A DNA stretch of 64,000 nucleotides, taken from JABJAG01 sp965222215 (GTDB lineage Bacteria; Pseudomonadota; Alphaproteobacteria; UBA6615). The DNA is taken from NCBI GenBank assembly GCA_965222215.1, contig OZ244931.1, forward strand, positions 310,001-374,000. The letters are read 5' to 3'. Below are positions 43,439 to 51,620 of this stretch, piece after piece. Both the position numbers and the translations under genes were made by a program. Under the pieces are notes generated by a model. That model saw nothing but the letters and a program-made list of their open reading frames with translations. It was not told the origin of the DNA and did not search any database. Each line of letters starts with the position of its first letter. Position 1 is the first letter of the stretch.

Positions 43439-43852
43439 TTAGTCGTGCCGCCTCCAGACAATGAACTGCCGGGTTTTTCCGTCCGGGCCGAGGCCGGAAA
43501 AAACCATGCGGTTTCCCTGATGGTCGATTTCCCGGGTCAGGGATATGCCGGTCATGTTGGGGTCGAGCGCGTGGACGATTTCATGGGTGACGGCGTCGCC
43601 GTCAAGCGACCAGCGCCCGGCGTAGTTGAAGTAGCTGGAGAAGGCCTCCGCCCGGTCCTCGTCGCTCGGCCGGTCGGCCGGCAGGAAACGGTCGGCTACA
43701 TAAGTGATGGCGCTCATATGTCCGTCGGGTGTGTACATGATCATGCCCTTCGCATCCCGGCCCATGGGGTGAGTGCGGTTGCCGTCCTCGGCTTCCGCGT
43801 ACATCTCTTCGAGTTCCCACGCCCCGATCAGGTCGTCGTCCTTGATCGCCAT
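43439..43852 (-). CDS. Lipocalin-like domain protein
   Basis: 137 residues from the ATG at 43852. The sequence DDLIGAWELEEMYAEAEDGN, KGMIMYTPDGHMSAI, YAGRWSLDGDAVTHEIVHAL and RMVFSGLGPDG fits the Lipocalin_5/lipocalin-like family of short beta-barrels with no signal peptide. These are often fused or adjacent to enzymes and presumed to bind small hydrophobic ligands. The upstream frame extension is antisense to the aminopeptidase and was rejected. It is divergent from the M17 peptidase gene. Confidence 0.85.
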   Translation of the reverse strand: MAIKDDDLIGAWELEEMYAEAEDGNRTHPMGRDAKGMIMYTPDGHMSAITYVADRFLPADRPSDEDRAEAFSSYFNYAGRWSLDGDAVTHEIVHALDPNMTGISLTREIDHQGNRMVFSGLGPDGKTRQFIVWRRHD

Positions 43853-43990
43853 TTTCGTTCCCCTTTGCTGGTGGCGGAAGACTAGAGAGGTTTGCCCGCC
43901 GATAGAAGCGAATCCGTGGGCGGCTGCGTTGCGGGCCGCCGGCGGGTGAGGCAGAGTCAGCGGAATGTTGCGTCGTATGGAGAACCGCCC

Positions 43991-45367
43991 GTGGCCCACA
44001 ACCTGATCGCCCGCGCCCGCAAGGACACCGTCACGCTTGCCGTCCTGTCCGCCGACAAGGTGGCGGACTGGCGCAAGGGCCTTTCGAAAGCCCGCCGGGA
44101 CTGGCTGGACAATGCCGGGTTCGGCGGCATGGCGGGGGATTCGGTCCTGCTGCCGTCGGAAAAGGGCGGCTTCGACCGGGCCGTGTTCGTCACCGACGAG
44201 ACGACGGACATGTGGGCCTGGAGCCAGCTGGCCACAGGGCTGCCCAGGGGCAGCTACAAAATCACCGGGCGGTTGTCGAAGGCCGCGGCGAATGACGCGG
44301 CGCTGGGCTGGGGCATGGCCGCGTACGAGTTCACGCGCTATCGCGAGCCCCGGCAGACGCGACCGGACCTCGTCTGGCCGTCGAATGCCGACCGGCGCGA
44401 CGTGACGTCCATGCTGGATGCAACGGCGGTTCTGCGCGACCTGATCAACACGCCCGCCGAAGACCTGGGGCCGTCGGAACTGGCCGACGAATGCCGCAGG
44501 GTGGGCCGCTCCTTCAAGGCGAAGGTCCGGGTGACGACGGGCGATGCGTTGCTGAAGGCGAACTACCCGATGATCCACATGGTCGGCCGGGCGTCGGACG
44601 ACGCGCCGCGCCTGATCGACATGCGCTGGGGCACGAAAGGCCCGCGCGTGACCCTGGTGGGCAAGGGCGTGTGTTTCGATACCGGCGGGCTCGACCTCAA
44701 GCCCGCGGCCGGCATGTTGCGCATGAAAAAGGACATGGGCGGCGCGGCCCATGCGCTGGCGCTCGGCCAGCTCATCATGGCGGCGAAGCTGCCGGTGCGC
44801 CTGCGTATCCTGATCGGCGCGGTCGAGAACGCGGTGGCGGGCAACGCCTACCGCCCGTGGGACGTGCTGCAGACGCGCAAGGGCATCACCGTCGAGAACG
44901 GCAACACCGACGCCGAAGGCCGGCTGGTGATCGGCGACTGCCTGTACGAGGCCAGCACCGAGAAGCCGGATATCCTGCTGGATTTCGCGACCCTGACCGG
45001 CGCGGCCCGGGTCGCGGTGGGCACGGGCATGGCGGCCGTGTTCGCGAACAACGACGACCTGTATCGCGATCTGGAAAAACATGCCGAGAAAAGCGCCGAC
45101 CCGGTCTGGCGGCTGCCGCTGCACAAGCCCTACCGGGCGATGATCGAGAGCCAGGTCGCCGATGTGTCCAGCACCGGCGACGGCCCGTTCGGCGGGGCGA
45201 TTACCGCCGCGCTGTTCCTGCAGGAGTTCGTCGACGATGACGTGCCCTGGGCGCATTTCGACATCATGGCGTGGAACACGGGATCGCGGCCCGGCCGTCC
45301 CGCCGGCGGCGAGGCCCAGGGCCTGAGGGCGGCGTTCGCCATGATCCGGGATCGGTTCGGCGGCTGA
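43991..45367 (+). CDS. Leucyl aminopeptidase family protein (M17)
   Basis: 458 residues from a GTG at 43991, which has GGAGA in the right position; the open frame upstream to 43892 is not conserved-looking. The metal- and substrate-binding residues are in LVGKGVCFDTGGLDLKP and MKKDMGGAAH, and the family signature NTDAEGRL is present near residue 315. It removes N-terminal residues from peptides using two metal ions, in a cytosolic hexamer. Its N-terminal domain is shorter than in PepA, as in PepA-like proteins often called PepB. Substrate preference is unknown. Confidence 0.93.
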   Translation: MAHNLIARARKDTVTLAVLSADKVADWRKGLSKARRDWLDNAGFGGMAGDSVLLPSEKGGFDRAVFVTDETTDMWAWSQLATGLPRGSYKITGRLSKAAANDAALGWGMAAYEFTRYREPRQTRPDLVWPSNADRRDVTSMLDATAVLRDLINTPAEDLGPSELADECRRVGRSFKAKVRVTTGDALLKANYPMIHMVGRASDDAPRLIDMRWGTKGPRVTLVGKGVCFDTGGLDLKPAAGMLRMKKDMGGAAHALALGQLIMAAKLPVRLRILIGAVENAVAGNAYRPWDVLQTRKGITVENGNTDAEGRLVIGDCLYEASTEKPDILLDFATLTGAARVAVGTGMAAVFANNDDLYRDLEKHAEKSADPVWRLPLHKPYRAMIESQVADVSSTGDGPFGGAITAALFLQEFVDDDVPWAHFDIMAWNTGSRPGRPAGGEAQGLRAAFAMIRDRFGG

Positions 45368-45720
45368 TCGCCTGCCGGGTTGCGGCAGTTTTTGCAGTAT
45401 TCACTCAGTTATCGGGGCTCTGTTCTTGGCGCCGATTCTCTGCATACCGGCGTGTGGCTGGCTACCGAGCAATATCAGTGACTTGCCTGCATGTGTGTGG
45501 CTCATGACAGGCATAACCGTTTCGGCTTTGAAATGAACCACAATAAAAAATAAGAAAAAATATCATAAACGTGAACAAATAAGAAAAATGTATTACACAT
45601 GTTTGTGATTATTGAGAGAAGATATTTCTATGTTTTTTAACATGGTTTAAAGAGGATGTTTTTGTGTTTCCTTATTATTTATCTCAAACGTATTCGCACG
45701 AATGCGATTGAGAGGATAAT
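45368..45720 (+). promoter_or_regulatory. AT-rich intergenic region before an ECF sigma gene
   Basis: This is a 353-bp gap with no gene. From about 45520 to 45710 it is strongly AT-rich, with runs such as CACAATAAAAAATAAGAAAAAATATC, in contrast to the GC-rich surroundings. A small inverted repeat ATTCG-CA-CGAAT is at 45692-45703. No EcfG-type GGAAC/CGTT pair was found. The sigma gene promoter and perhaps control sites must lie here. Confidence 0.45.
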
Positions 45721-46272
45721 TTGAGTGATAGCCAAATCCAGAACGTCGAGCGAACACCAGATGCGGCCAGCGACTTTGAAGCCGGCCTGGCAGCGGAGCG
45801 ACCGGGGCTGGTTCGATTCGCCACGGGGCTGACCAGAGACGCCGTGGACGCCGAGGGGCTTGCGCAGCGCGCTCTGTTGCGCGCGTTCACCAACAGGCAC
45901 CGGTTCAAGCCAGGTACCAACTTGCGGGCATGGCTCTTCACGATTGCCCGGAACTGCCACATCGACCGCGTGCGAAAAGCACAGCGCCGGGGGCATATGG
46001 TCGAGCTGGACGAAGAGACGGACGTCGCGGTTCAGTCGGCCAATCAGTTCGCGCATGTCGAACTTCTCGAGTTGCAGGATGCCCTGGCCGAACTGTCGGA
46101 TACGGATCGCGAGGTCCTGACGATGGTTGCGGTTGACGGCAAAACCTATGAGGAAGTCGCTGAAGCGACGGACGTCGCCGTCGGCACGGTGAAGTCCCGC
46201 CTTTCTCGCGCCCGCGAACGCCTGCGGGCGAAAATGCAGCACAGTTCCCTGTCGCGAAAATCCAACGGATAG
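45721..46272 (+). CDS. ECF-type sigma-70 factor (1)
   Basis: 183 residues from a TTG at 45721, with AGAGGA 4-5 bases upstream. Region 2 (FATGLTRDAVDAEGLAQRAL, then LRAWLFTIARNCHIDRVRKAQ) and region 4 (LSDTDREVLTMVAVDGKTYE, then VAVGTVKSRLSRARERLRAKM) are complete, typical of alphaproteobacterial EcfG/RpoE-like factors. It directs RNA polymerase to a stress or envelope regulon. No anti-sigma, NepR or PhyR gene is beside it, unlike the second ECF gene 3 kb away. The long AT-rich leader implies specific regulation. It is convergent with the sulfotransferase gene, with only 14 bp between the ends. Confidence 0.92.
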   Translation: MSDSQIQNVERTPDAASDFEAGLAAERPGLVRFATGLTRDAVDAEGLAQRALLRAFTNRHRFKPGTNLRAWLFTIARNCHIDRVRKAQRRGHMVELDEETDVAVQSANQFAHVELLELQDALAELSDTDREVLTMVAVDGKTYEEVAEATDVAVGTVKSRLSRARERLRAKMQHSSLSRKSNG

Positions 46273-46286
46273 GCGCAGGCCGCGCG

Positions 46287-48062
46287 TTATAAATCGCGCT
46301 CGTATCGTGCGATTTCTTCGGACAGCAAAGCCGAGAGCGGGCCGAGTTGGGCCGCATACTGCGCGTGGCGCGCGACAGGTTCGTCCGACAGCGGTTTTCG
46401 GACCTGGGCGTAGCTGAGCGTCTCGACGAAGCGCGTGTTGCGGTCGAACGCGAGACAGGCGTCGTCCCAGGGCAGGTCGCAGAAGGCGAGGAGCGCCTCG
46501 ATGGTGGGCCCGGGATCACGCACAAGCGCTTCGTAGCGAAGGGTATGGACCGGCAGATCCAGCGTCCGGCGCCAGTGCGACATCAGCGCATCCGTGTGAC
46601 GGTAGTAGTGCGCGAAGGCTTCGAGCGAGAAGGTGAACGCGTTCCCGGACCTGAAATTCTGGAAATAGCAGGAAAGGCCGGTCGCCAGCGGGTGGCGCTG
46701 GACATGGACGATCCGCGCGCCGGGCAGCATCTGCCAGATCAGGCCGAGATGCTCGGTGTTGACCGGCATCTTGTCGGTGACGAACCGGGCGTTGCCCGAT
46801 ACGCGCTCCAGGTCCGCAAGATAAGCCTGCGCAAAGCTATCGAGAGAGGGCGTGTCGAGACGCGCACTGCCGTGCGGGTAACCTTCGATTTTTTGCGCGG
46901 TGTCCGGAACGCCGGGGAGCTCGCCGCCACCGGCAACGTCGGGATGGCTGTCGAGGATCTGCTCGACCAGCGTCGTGCCGGATCGGGGAAGGCCGATGAT
47001 AAAGACCGGCCGGTCCGTCCGCTCGCGCGCGCGCGCCAGATCCGGCAGCGCGGGGGCGGCATATGTTTCCCGGTAGGCCGCGAACCGCGCATCGACGGCC
47101 GCGGCGTCGTAGGAAACCCCGGCGGCGGCGTTGGCGCGCGCGCAGGTCTCGAACGCGGCGTCGGTGTCGCCGGCGCTCTGCAACAGGTTGGCCTGAAGGA
47201 ACAGGAGGCCGCGCCGTTCGAAACGGTTGAGCTTCGTATCGGCCAGGCATCGCTCGAGCAGCGCGACCACCTTGCCGGCGGGCAGAATGTCCTGATCGCG
47301 GTTGACGCCGACCTGGCCGAAGGCCCGGGCCAGCGGGGCGGGAACCGCCTCCCGGTCCAGCCAGGGCAGGAGAAGCCGGGCGGCCGACGCGCTCTCGCCC
47401 TTCCGGTCGAGGATCTCGGCCCTGCAGGCCAGGACGGCGGGGTCGTCCGGCATGGCGGCGGAAAGGGTTTCGGCGATCTCCAGCGCTTCGTCCAGTTCCC
47501 CGGCCGCGCGCAGGGTATTCGCGAGCGCGAGTGCCACGTCGGGTCTGTCCGGGGCCAGCGCGTGCGCGGTCCGGGCGACGGCCAGCGCCTGCGCATGGTC
47601 GCCCAGGCGCGAGAGAGCGTTGGCCATATTGACCGGGATGCGGGGGTCATCCGGCGTGAGTTCGTGCGCCGCCTGGTACGCGCGAAGCGCGTTGGGCATG
47701 TCGCCGTCGAGATAGTGCGCGTCGGCGAGCGCGGACAGGATATCCGCGCGCCGCGGCGCGCACGCCGCACCGTGGGCGAGATGGACGATCGCCTCCTCGT
47801 AGTCCGCCAGCGCGATACACGCGCGGCCGAGGCTGAACAGGATGTCGGGATTGTCGGGTCTCGCCTCAAGGCAGGTGCGCAGTTCGCGCGCGCCGTCCTC
47901 GAAACGGCCCCGCATCAGCGCCACAACGGCGAGCCGGTAGCGTGCGTCGCCGTTTGCGGGGTCGTCGCGAAGGATGGCCGCGTAGGCGCTGTGGGCGGCG
48001 TCCATGCGGCCCGAACGCGCCAGACGCTCCGCTTCAGCGAATTTTTCCTTCAGCGATTCCAT
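46287..48062 (-). CDS. TPR-repeat sulfotransferase family protein
   Basis: 591 residues. The N-terminal half (about 1-300) is built of tetratricopeptide repeats, e.g. AHSAYAAILRDDPANGDARY, PDILFSLGRACIALADYEEA, PRIPVNMANALSRLGDHAQA. The C-terminal half is a sulfotransferase domain with the PAPS 5'-phosphosulfate loop FIIGLPRSGTTLVEQILDSH (about 355-374) and the later RHPLATGLSCYFQNF. It should transfer sulfate from PAPS to a protein tyrosine, sugar or small molecule; the TPR part may select the acceptor. There is no signal peptide. The sulfate-reducing genes a few kilobases away are not in its operon. Confidence 0.9.
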   Translation of the reverse strand: MESLKEKFAEAERLARSGRMDAAHSAYAAILRDDPANGDARYRLAVVALMRGRFEDGARELRTCLEARPDNPDILFSLGRACIALADYEEAIVHLAHGAACAPRRADILSALADAHYLDGDMPNALRAYQAAHELTPDDPRIPVNMANALSRLGDHAQALAVARTAHALAPDRPDVALALANTLRAAGELDEALEIAETLSAAMPDDPAVLACRAEILDRKGESASAARLLLPWLDREAVPAPLARAFGQVGVNRDQDILPAGKVVALLERCLADTKLNRFERRGLLFLQANLLQSAGDTDAAFETCARANAAAGVSYDAAAVDARFAAYRETYAAPALPDLARARERTDRPVFIIGLPRSGTTLVEQILDSHPDVAGGGELPGVPDTAQKIEGYPHGSARLDTPSLDSFAQAYLADLERVSGNARFVTDKMPVNTEHLGLIWQMLPGARIVHVQRHPLATGLSCYFQNFRSGNAFTFSLEAFAHYYRHTDALMSHWRRTLDLPVHTLRYEALVRDPGPTIEALLAFCDLPWDDACLAFDRNTRFVETLSYAQVRKPLSDEPVARHAQYAAQLGPLSALLSEEIARYERDL

Positions 48063-48121
48063 GGGGACGAAGATGGCCCCGTTTGGGCCGTCACCGTCAA
48101 GCGCGGCTCATGCGGAACGGC

Positions 48122-48361
48122 CTAGGTCGACCGGTTGTAAGTGAGCTCGTCGTCGATCACGCCGTAATCGGACGTATCGGCGTTGTCGGCGGGCGCCGCG
48201 AGGTGTTCGGCCGTCAGGCCGCGGCGCAACAGTTCACGAATCGCCGCCGCGCGGGTCGGGATGCGGTGGTCGTAACGCCAGTCGTCGATCGCTTCCAGCT
48301 CCGCCGGCGCGAGGAGAATCTGGAGACGTTCGCTGCGTTTTGGCGAGCTCGAGTTGGGCAT
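48122..48361 (-). CDS. Ribbon-helix-helix (CopG-like) DNA-binding protein (1)
   Basis: 79 residues. The pattern SERLQILLAPAELEAIDDWR, then RIPTRAAAIRELLRRGL is a short beta-strand followed by two helices, the RHH fold of Arc/MetJ/CopG-type dimeric repressors. The C-terminal tail (NADTSDYGVIDDELTYNRS) is acidic. It is paralogous to the 82-residue protein encoded 177 bp upstream on the same strand. The gap between them has four short inverted repeats that could be operators. It could be an autoregulator or the antitoxin part of a pair, but no toxin is adjacent. Confidence 0.85.
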   Translation of the reverse strand: MPNSSSPKRSERLQILLAPAELEAIDDWRYDHRIPTRAAAIRELLRRGLTAEHLAAPADNADTSDYGVIDDELTYNRST

Positions 48362-48456
48362 TCGGCGATCGATCGTTTGTTTTCCGGGCCGCGCGCCGCG
48401 CGGATTCCATTAAAAGAGAAGCGGCAATGTATGGATGTTCCGCAACTGCATCAACC

Positions 48457-48534
48457 CATACAGCGTATGCAGTATGAGTAAGTAACTCATTCCGTTTCGC
48501 GCATCGCGCGAAACGACAAGACACCTGTAGGTGT
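48457..48534. promoter_or_regulatory. Stack of four inverted repeats between RHH paralogues
   Basis: CATAC-agc-GTATG (48457-48469), ATGAGT-aagta-ACTCAT (48474-48490), CGTTTCGCGC-atc-GCGCGAAACG (48493-48515) and ACACCT-gt-AGGTGT (48521-48534) lie head to tail within 78 bp. The third has a perfect 10-bp stem but no T-run, so it is not an obvious terminator. They lie downstream of one RHH gene and upstream of the other. Operator use by RHH dimers is inferred. Confidence 0.6.
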
Positions 48535-48537
48535 TAT

Positions 48538-48786
48538 TTACCTGTCCTGGATACGCGTATAGCTGAGCGTTTCGTCGTCGATGACGCCGTATTCGCCCGT
48601 CTCTGCATTCGGCCGGGGCGGCGCGAGTTCGTCGGAGGCCATGCCGCGCCGCAGCAGTTCGCGGATCGCGGCCGCGCGCGTGGGGATCCGGTTGTCATAC
48701 CGCCAGTCGTCGATCGCCTGGAGTTCGACCTGGGCGAGCATGATCTGCAGGCGCTCGGTGCGTTTCGGCTTCGGCGTGCGTGCCAT
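48538..48786 (-). CDS. Ribbon-helix-helix (CopG-like) DNA-binding protein (2)
   Basis: 82 residues. The core TERLQIMLAQVELQAIDDWR, NRIPTRAAAIRELLRRGM repeats that of the first RHH protein, with a similar acidic tail (NAETGEYGVIDDETLSYTR). The paralogy implies a local duplication. A TATGAGTAAG 10-mer occurs upstream (48965-48974) and also in the stacked repeats of the other paralogue (48473-48482), suggesting a shared operator. The upstream 450-bp gap has no gene. Confidence 0.85.
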   Translation of the reverse strand: MARTPKPKRTERLQIMLAQVELQAIDDWRYDNRIPTRAAAIRELLRRGMASDELAPPRPNAETGEYGVIDDETLSYTRIQDR

Positions 48787-49236
48787 TCTTCTTATATCCC
48801 CACGTAACCCAGCGATGCATCAGGGCTGGAAAAGAGGTTGGTGTGGCCTCGTATGGTGCGCGTCAGGTGAAGAGAACGAATCGAAGGATCGTCGCAGGTT
48901 GCGGAAAACAACCACGAAACTGATAGAGCAACCGTCCCGCGTCGAACATCCGCCTTATGCGTCATATGAGTAAGGTGAGTACACGAAGTAACGGTAGCGG
49001 GGTGCGGACGTTCCGTCGTTGCTGAAGGTTAATCCGCCCGCGCAACAATCATCGGCTGATGTGTTGCCCCCGGTGCTGCGGCCTGCCTGTGCCATGCATC
49101 CTCCATGGCCCGCAGAACATGTGTAACCCTTTGATATTGAACGATTTTAGTATGCGTTTTTTGTTGCGACCGTTTTCGCGATCCGTATGTTGGCTGACAA
49201 CGAATTAAGTCGGATCACAAACGAGGAGTAACGAAA
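48787..49236. promoter_or_regulatory. 450-bp gap between an RHH gene and the second ECF gene
   Basis: No credible gene was seen. It holds divergent promoters for the RHH gene (minus) and the ECF gene (plus). Visible elements are a hairpin GGTT-GCGGAAAAC-AACC (48897-48913), the shared TATGAGTAAG (48965-48974), a small inverted repeat CGGA-CGT-TCCG near 49003-49013, and an AT-rich stretch near 49120-49165. The ECF gene has GAGGAG shortly before its ATG. Confidence 0.45.
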
Positions 49237-49809
49237 ATGGCTCTGACCGAGCAGCAGGCCCACGACATCGAGGAACTGATCCCGGCCATGCGCCGCTTTG
49301 CCCGCGGCCTGACCGGACGGGACGATCTCGCCGACGATCTCGTGCAGGATGCGCTGGCCAAGGCGATTTCCAACTTCCACCGTTTCGAGGAAGGCACCAA
49401 CCTCAAGGCGTGGCTCTTCCGGATTGTGCGCAACCGGCAAATTGACGAGGTGCGCAAGTGGCAGCGCCGCGGCACCCATGTGGACGTCGACGACGAGGAG
49501 GTCGTCCAGATCGGGACACAGGGCTCGCAGTTCTCGGCCGTCGAGCTCACAGAGTTCCGCCGCGCCTTCGCGACCCTGTCCGAGCAGGACCGCGAGGTGC
49601 TGCTGCTGATCGGGATGGAAGGCCACACCTATGACGAAGTGTCCGACATGATCGACGTGCCCGTGGGCACCGTGAAGTCGCGCCTGTCGCGCGCGCGCGA
49701 GCGGCTGCGCGACGCGATGACCAAGCCGGTCCGCGCGGCGCGCCGGCAGCCGGCTTTCCGCGGCCGGACCACTTCCGACGTCCTGGGGTCCGCGGGTGCC
49801 TATGCCTGA
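49237..49809 (+). CDS. ECF-type sigma-70 factor (2), EcfG/RpoE-like
   Basis: 190 residues behind a GAGGAG site. Region 2 (MRRFARGLTGRDDLADDLVQ, then LKAWLFRIVRNRQIDEVRKWQ) and region 4 (LSEQDREVLLLIGMEGHTYD, then VPVGTVKSRLSRARERLRDAM) are intact. The C-terminal tail (TKPVRAARRQPAF) is basic. The stop overlaps the start of a 91-residue anti-sigma-like gene. It most likely controls a stress regulon. It is paralogous in type to the ECF factor 3.5 kb to the left. Confidence 0.93.
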   Translation: MALTEQQAHDIEELIPAMRRFARGLTGRDDLADDLVQDALAKAISNFHRFEEGTNLKAWLFRIVRNRQIDEVRKWQRRGTHVDVDDEEVVQIGTQGSQFSAVELTEFRRAFATLSEQDREVLLLIGMEGHTYDEVSDMIDVPVGTVKSRLSRARERLRDAMTKPVRAARRQPAFRGRTTSDVLGSAGAYA

Positions 49810-50077
49810 AGACGATTCCATATCCGGTATAGATGCCGCCGTCCTGACGGTCTTCACGGCCGACGACCTGAGCGCCTATCTCGACGGGGAGGTTTCAGAT
49901 GCGGTGGCGAAAGAGGTCGAGAGCCTGGTCGAGGAGGACCCGCGCGCCGGGCGCTGGCTGGCCGCCTATACGCACCAGGTGGCGTGCATGTACCGGGCGT
50001 TCGGCGCGGGCGCCGACGACGTGCCCGGCCGGCTGCGGGAGGTCGTGCGCGGCGCGGCTGACGCGCAGACGGTTTAA
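49802..50077 (+). CDS. Putative soluble anti-sigma factor
   Basis: 91 residues from the ATG at 49802, overlapping the sigma gene's last codons (8 bp). A GTG at 49796 is an alternative start. The segment FTADDLSAYLDGEVSDAVAK, then VESLVEEDPRAGRWLAAYTH is that of the N-terminal anti-sigma domain found in RsiW/FecR-like proteins. There is no H-x3-C-x2-C zinc motif and no transmembrane helix, so it should act in the cytosol. Translational coupling to the sigma gene supports the partner assignment. Confidence 0.75.
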   Translation: MPEDDSISGIDAAVLTVFTADDLSAYLDGEVSDAVAKEVESLVEEDPRAGRWLAAYTHQVACMYRAFGAGADDVPGRLREVVRGAADAQTV

Positions 50078-50195
50078 AATAGCTCCAGATTATGGATATT
50101 ATATATATTCATAATTTGTGATTACACATCGGCTTCCGCTAGGCTTTCCCCAAGCCCCGATTGCGGGCAACCATATTCATTGGGGAGAGACACCG

Positions 50196-51506
50196 ATGGT
50201 CAAACCGATCCTGCAGACCTACCCGGTCATTCATGCCGAAAGCGAAGAGGAGCGCGAGAAGCTCCGCCCGATCGGCCGCAACAAGGAACGCTACCAGGAG
50301 ACCGTGAAGGGGTGGCACGACGTCATCATGGCGGCGGACAACCTGAACTTCTGGGGCGTCGCCACGATCGAGCATCACTTCTGGTCGGAAGGCTACGAGG
50401 TCGGCCCCGCGCCGGCGATCATGGACGCCTACTGGGCCGCGATCACCAAGAATGTGCGCGTCGGCCAGCTCGGCTATGTGATGAGCATCCAGAATCCGAT
50501 CCGGGTCGCCGAGGAAACGGCGATTATCGATCACCTGTCCGGCGGGCGCAGCTTCGTCGGGTTCGCGCGCGGCTACCAGAGCCGCTGGACCAACGTCTTC
50601 GGCCAGCATTACGGCACGACCTCGACCAAGTCGCCCACGGCGGCCAAGAACAACCAGACCGCCGTCGGCGCGGGCTTCGCCCAGAGCGGGTTCACGATTT
50701 CCGACAAGGACGTCTCCAACGACCAGCACAACCGCGATGTCTTCGAGGAGAATATCGAGATCGTGCTCAAGGCCTGGACCCAGGATTCGATGAACCACAA
50801 GGGCCGCGCCTGGCAGATTCCGTATCCGGGCGACACGGGCGTGGACGACTGGCAGCTCGCCCAGGTCGGCGTGACCCAGCGCCTCGGTGCGCTCGACGAG
50901 GTCGACGAGAACAACAACGTGGTCAACGTGTCGGTCTGCCCGGCGCCCTACCAGGACCCGCACCCGCCGGTCTTCGTGTCCGGCAGCGGCAGCCCGGAGA
51001 CGATCGACTACAACGCGCGGATGGGCTTCATCCCGACCTACTTCACCGACATCAGCACGGCCGCCCCGCTGGGCGAGCAGTATGCCAAGACGGCGGCGGA
51101 GAACGGGTTCAACTGGCTGCCCGGCCAGAACCAGAACATCGTGCGCTGGCTGCAGATCGCCGAGAGCTACGACGCCGCGGTCGACGCCGTCATGGCCCAC
51201 GACTACGACATCTGGAAGAACTTCTACGCCGCCATGGGCCGCCGGAAGCTCGACGAGGCCGATGTGATCGGCTCGATGCTCGATTCCGGCCTCTACTGCA
51301 TCGGCACGGCCGAATCGGTCCGCGACCAGCTCGTTGCCCAGTGGGAGGCGATGCCGGCGGAATACATCACGCTGATCTACCACTACGCCCAGATGCCCAA
51401 GGAAAAGGTCATCAAGAACATGGAGCAGTTCAACGAGGTGGTGAAGCCGGCGCTGGACGAAGTCACGGCGAACGCGGGCCACGATATGGCCCAGGCCGCC
51501 GAATAA
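50196..51506 (+). CDS. LLM-class flavin-dependent (luciferase-like) monooxygenase
   Basis: 436 residues from the ATG at 50196, which has TGGGGAGAG upstream; the frame extends to 50118 without support. It has a bacterial-luciferase-like TIM barrel: NFWGVATIEHHFWSEGYEVG, IDHLSGGRSFVGFARGYQSR, PHPPVFVSGSGSPETIDYNA and a C-terminal IGSMLDSGLYCIGTAESVRD. Such enzymes use reduced FMN or F420 and oxygen to oxidise alkanals, amines or sulfonates; the substrate is unknown. The long N-terminal part and length near 440 are typical. It ends before a very strong terminator. Confidence 0.9.
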   Translation: MVKPILQTYPVIHAESEEEREKLRPIGRNKERYQETVKGWHDVIMAADNLNFWGVATIEHHFWSEGYEVGPAPAIMDAYWAAITKNVRVGQLGYVMSIQNPIRVAEETAIIDHLSGGRSFVGFARGYQSRWTNVFGQHYGTTSTKSPTAAKNNQTAVGAGFAQSGFTISDKDVSNDQHNRDVFEENIEIVLKAWTQDSMNHKGRAWQIPYPGDTGVDDWQLAQVGVTQRLGALDEVDENNNVVNVSVCPAPYQDPHPPVFVSGSGSPETIDYNARMGFIPTYFTDISTAAPLGEQYAKTAAENGFNWLPGQNQNIVRWLQIAESYDAAVDAVMAHDYDIWKNFYAAMGRRKLDEADVIGSMLDSGLYCIGTAESVRDQLVAQWEAMPAEYITLIYHYAQMPKEKVIKNMEQFNEVVKPALDEVTANAGHDMAQAAE

Positions 51507-51555
51507 CGTCCGGCGAGCGGCTTTCGGGCGGCACGCCAAAACGTCTAGAGTGGAG

Positions 51556-51585
51556 GGGCCGCGCTGTGCGCGGCCCTTTCTTTTT
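51556..51585 (+). terminator. Intrinsic terminator after the LLM monooxygenase
   Basis: The nine-base arms GGGCCGCGC and GCGCGGCCC flank a TGT loop and are followed by TTTCTTTTT. It lies about 50 bp after the stop codon. The GST gene starts 36 bp further on, so it needs its own promoter or read-through. Confidence 0.95.
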
Positions 51586-51620
51586 CGCCCCGATAATTGT
51601 CCCAACGGAAAGACCTGTAG

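Noticed and set aside
48493..48515. Intrinsic terminator for the second RHH gene
   Set aside because: The stem is perfect but neither strand has a T-run after it, so it was listed with the inverted-repeat stack instead.
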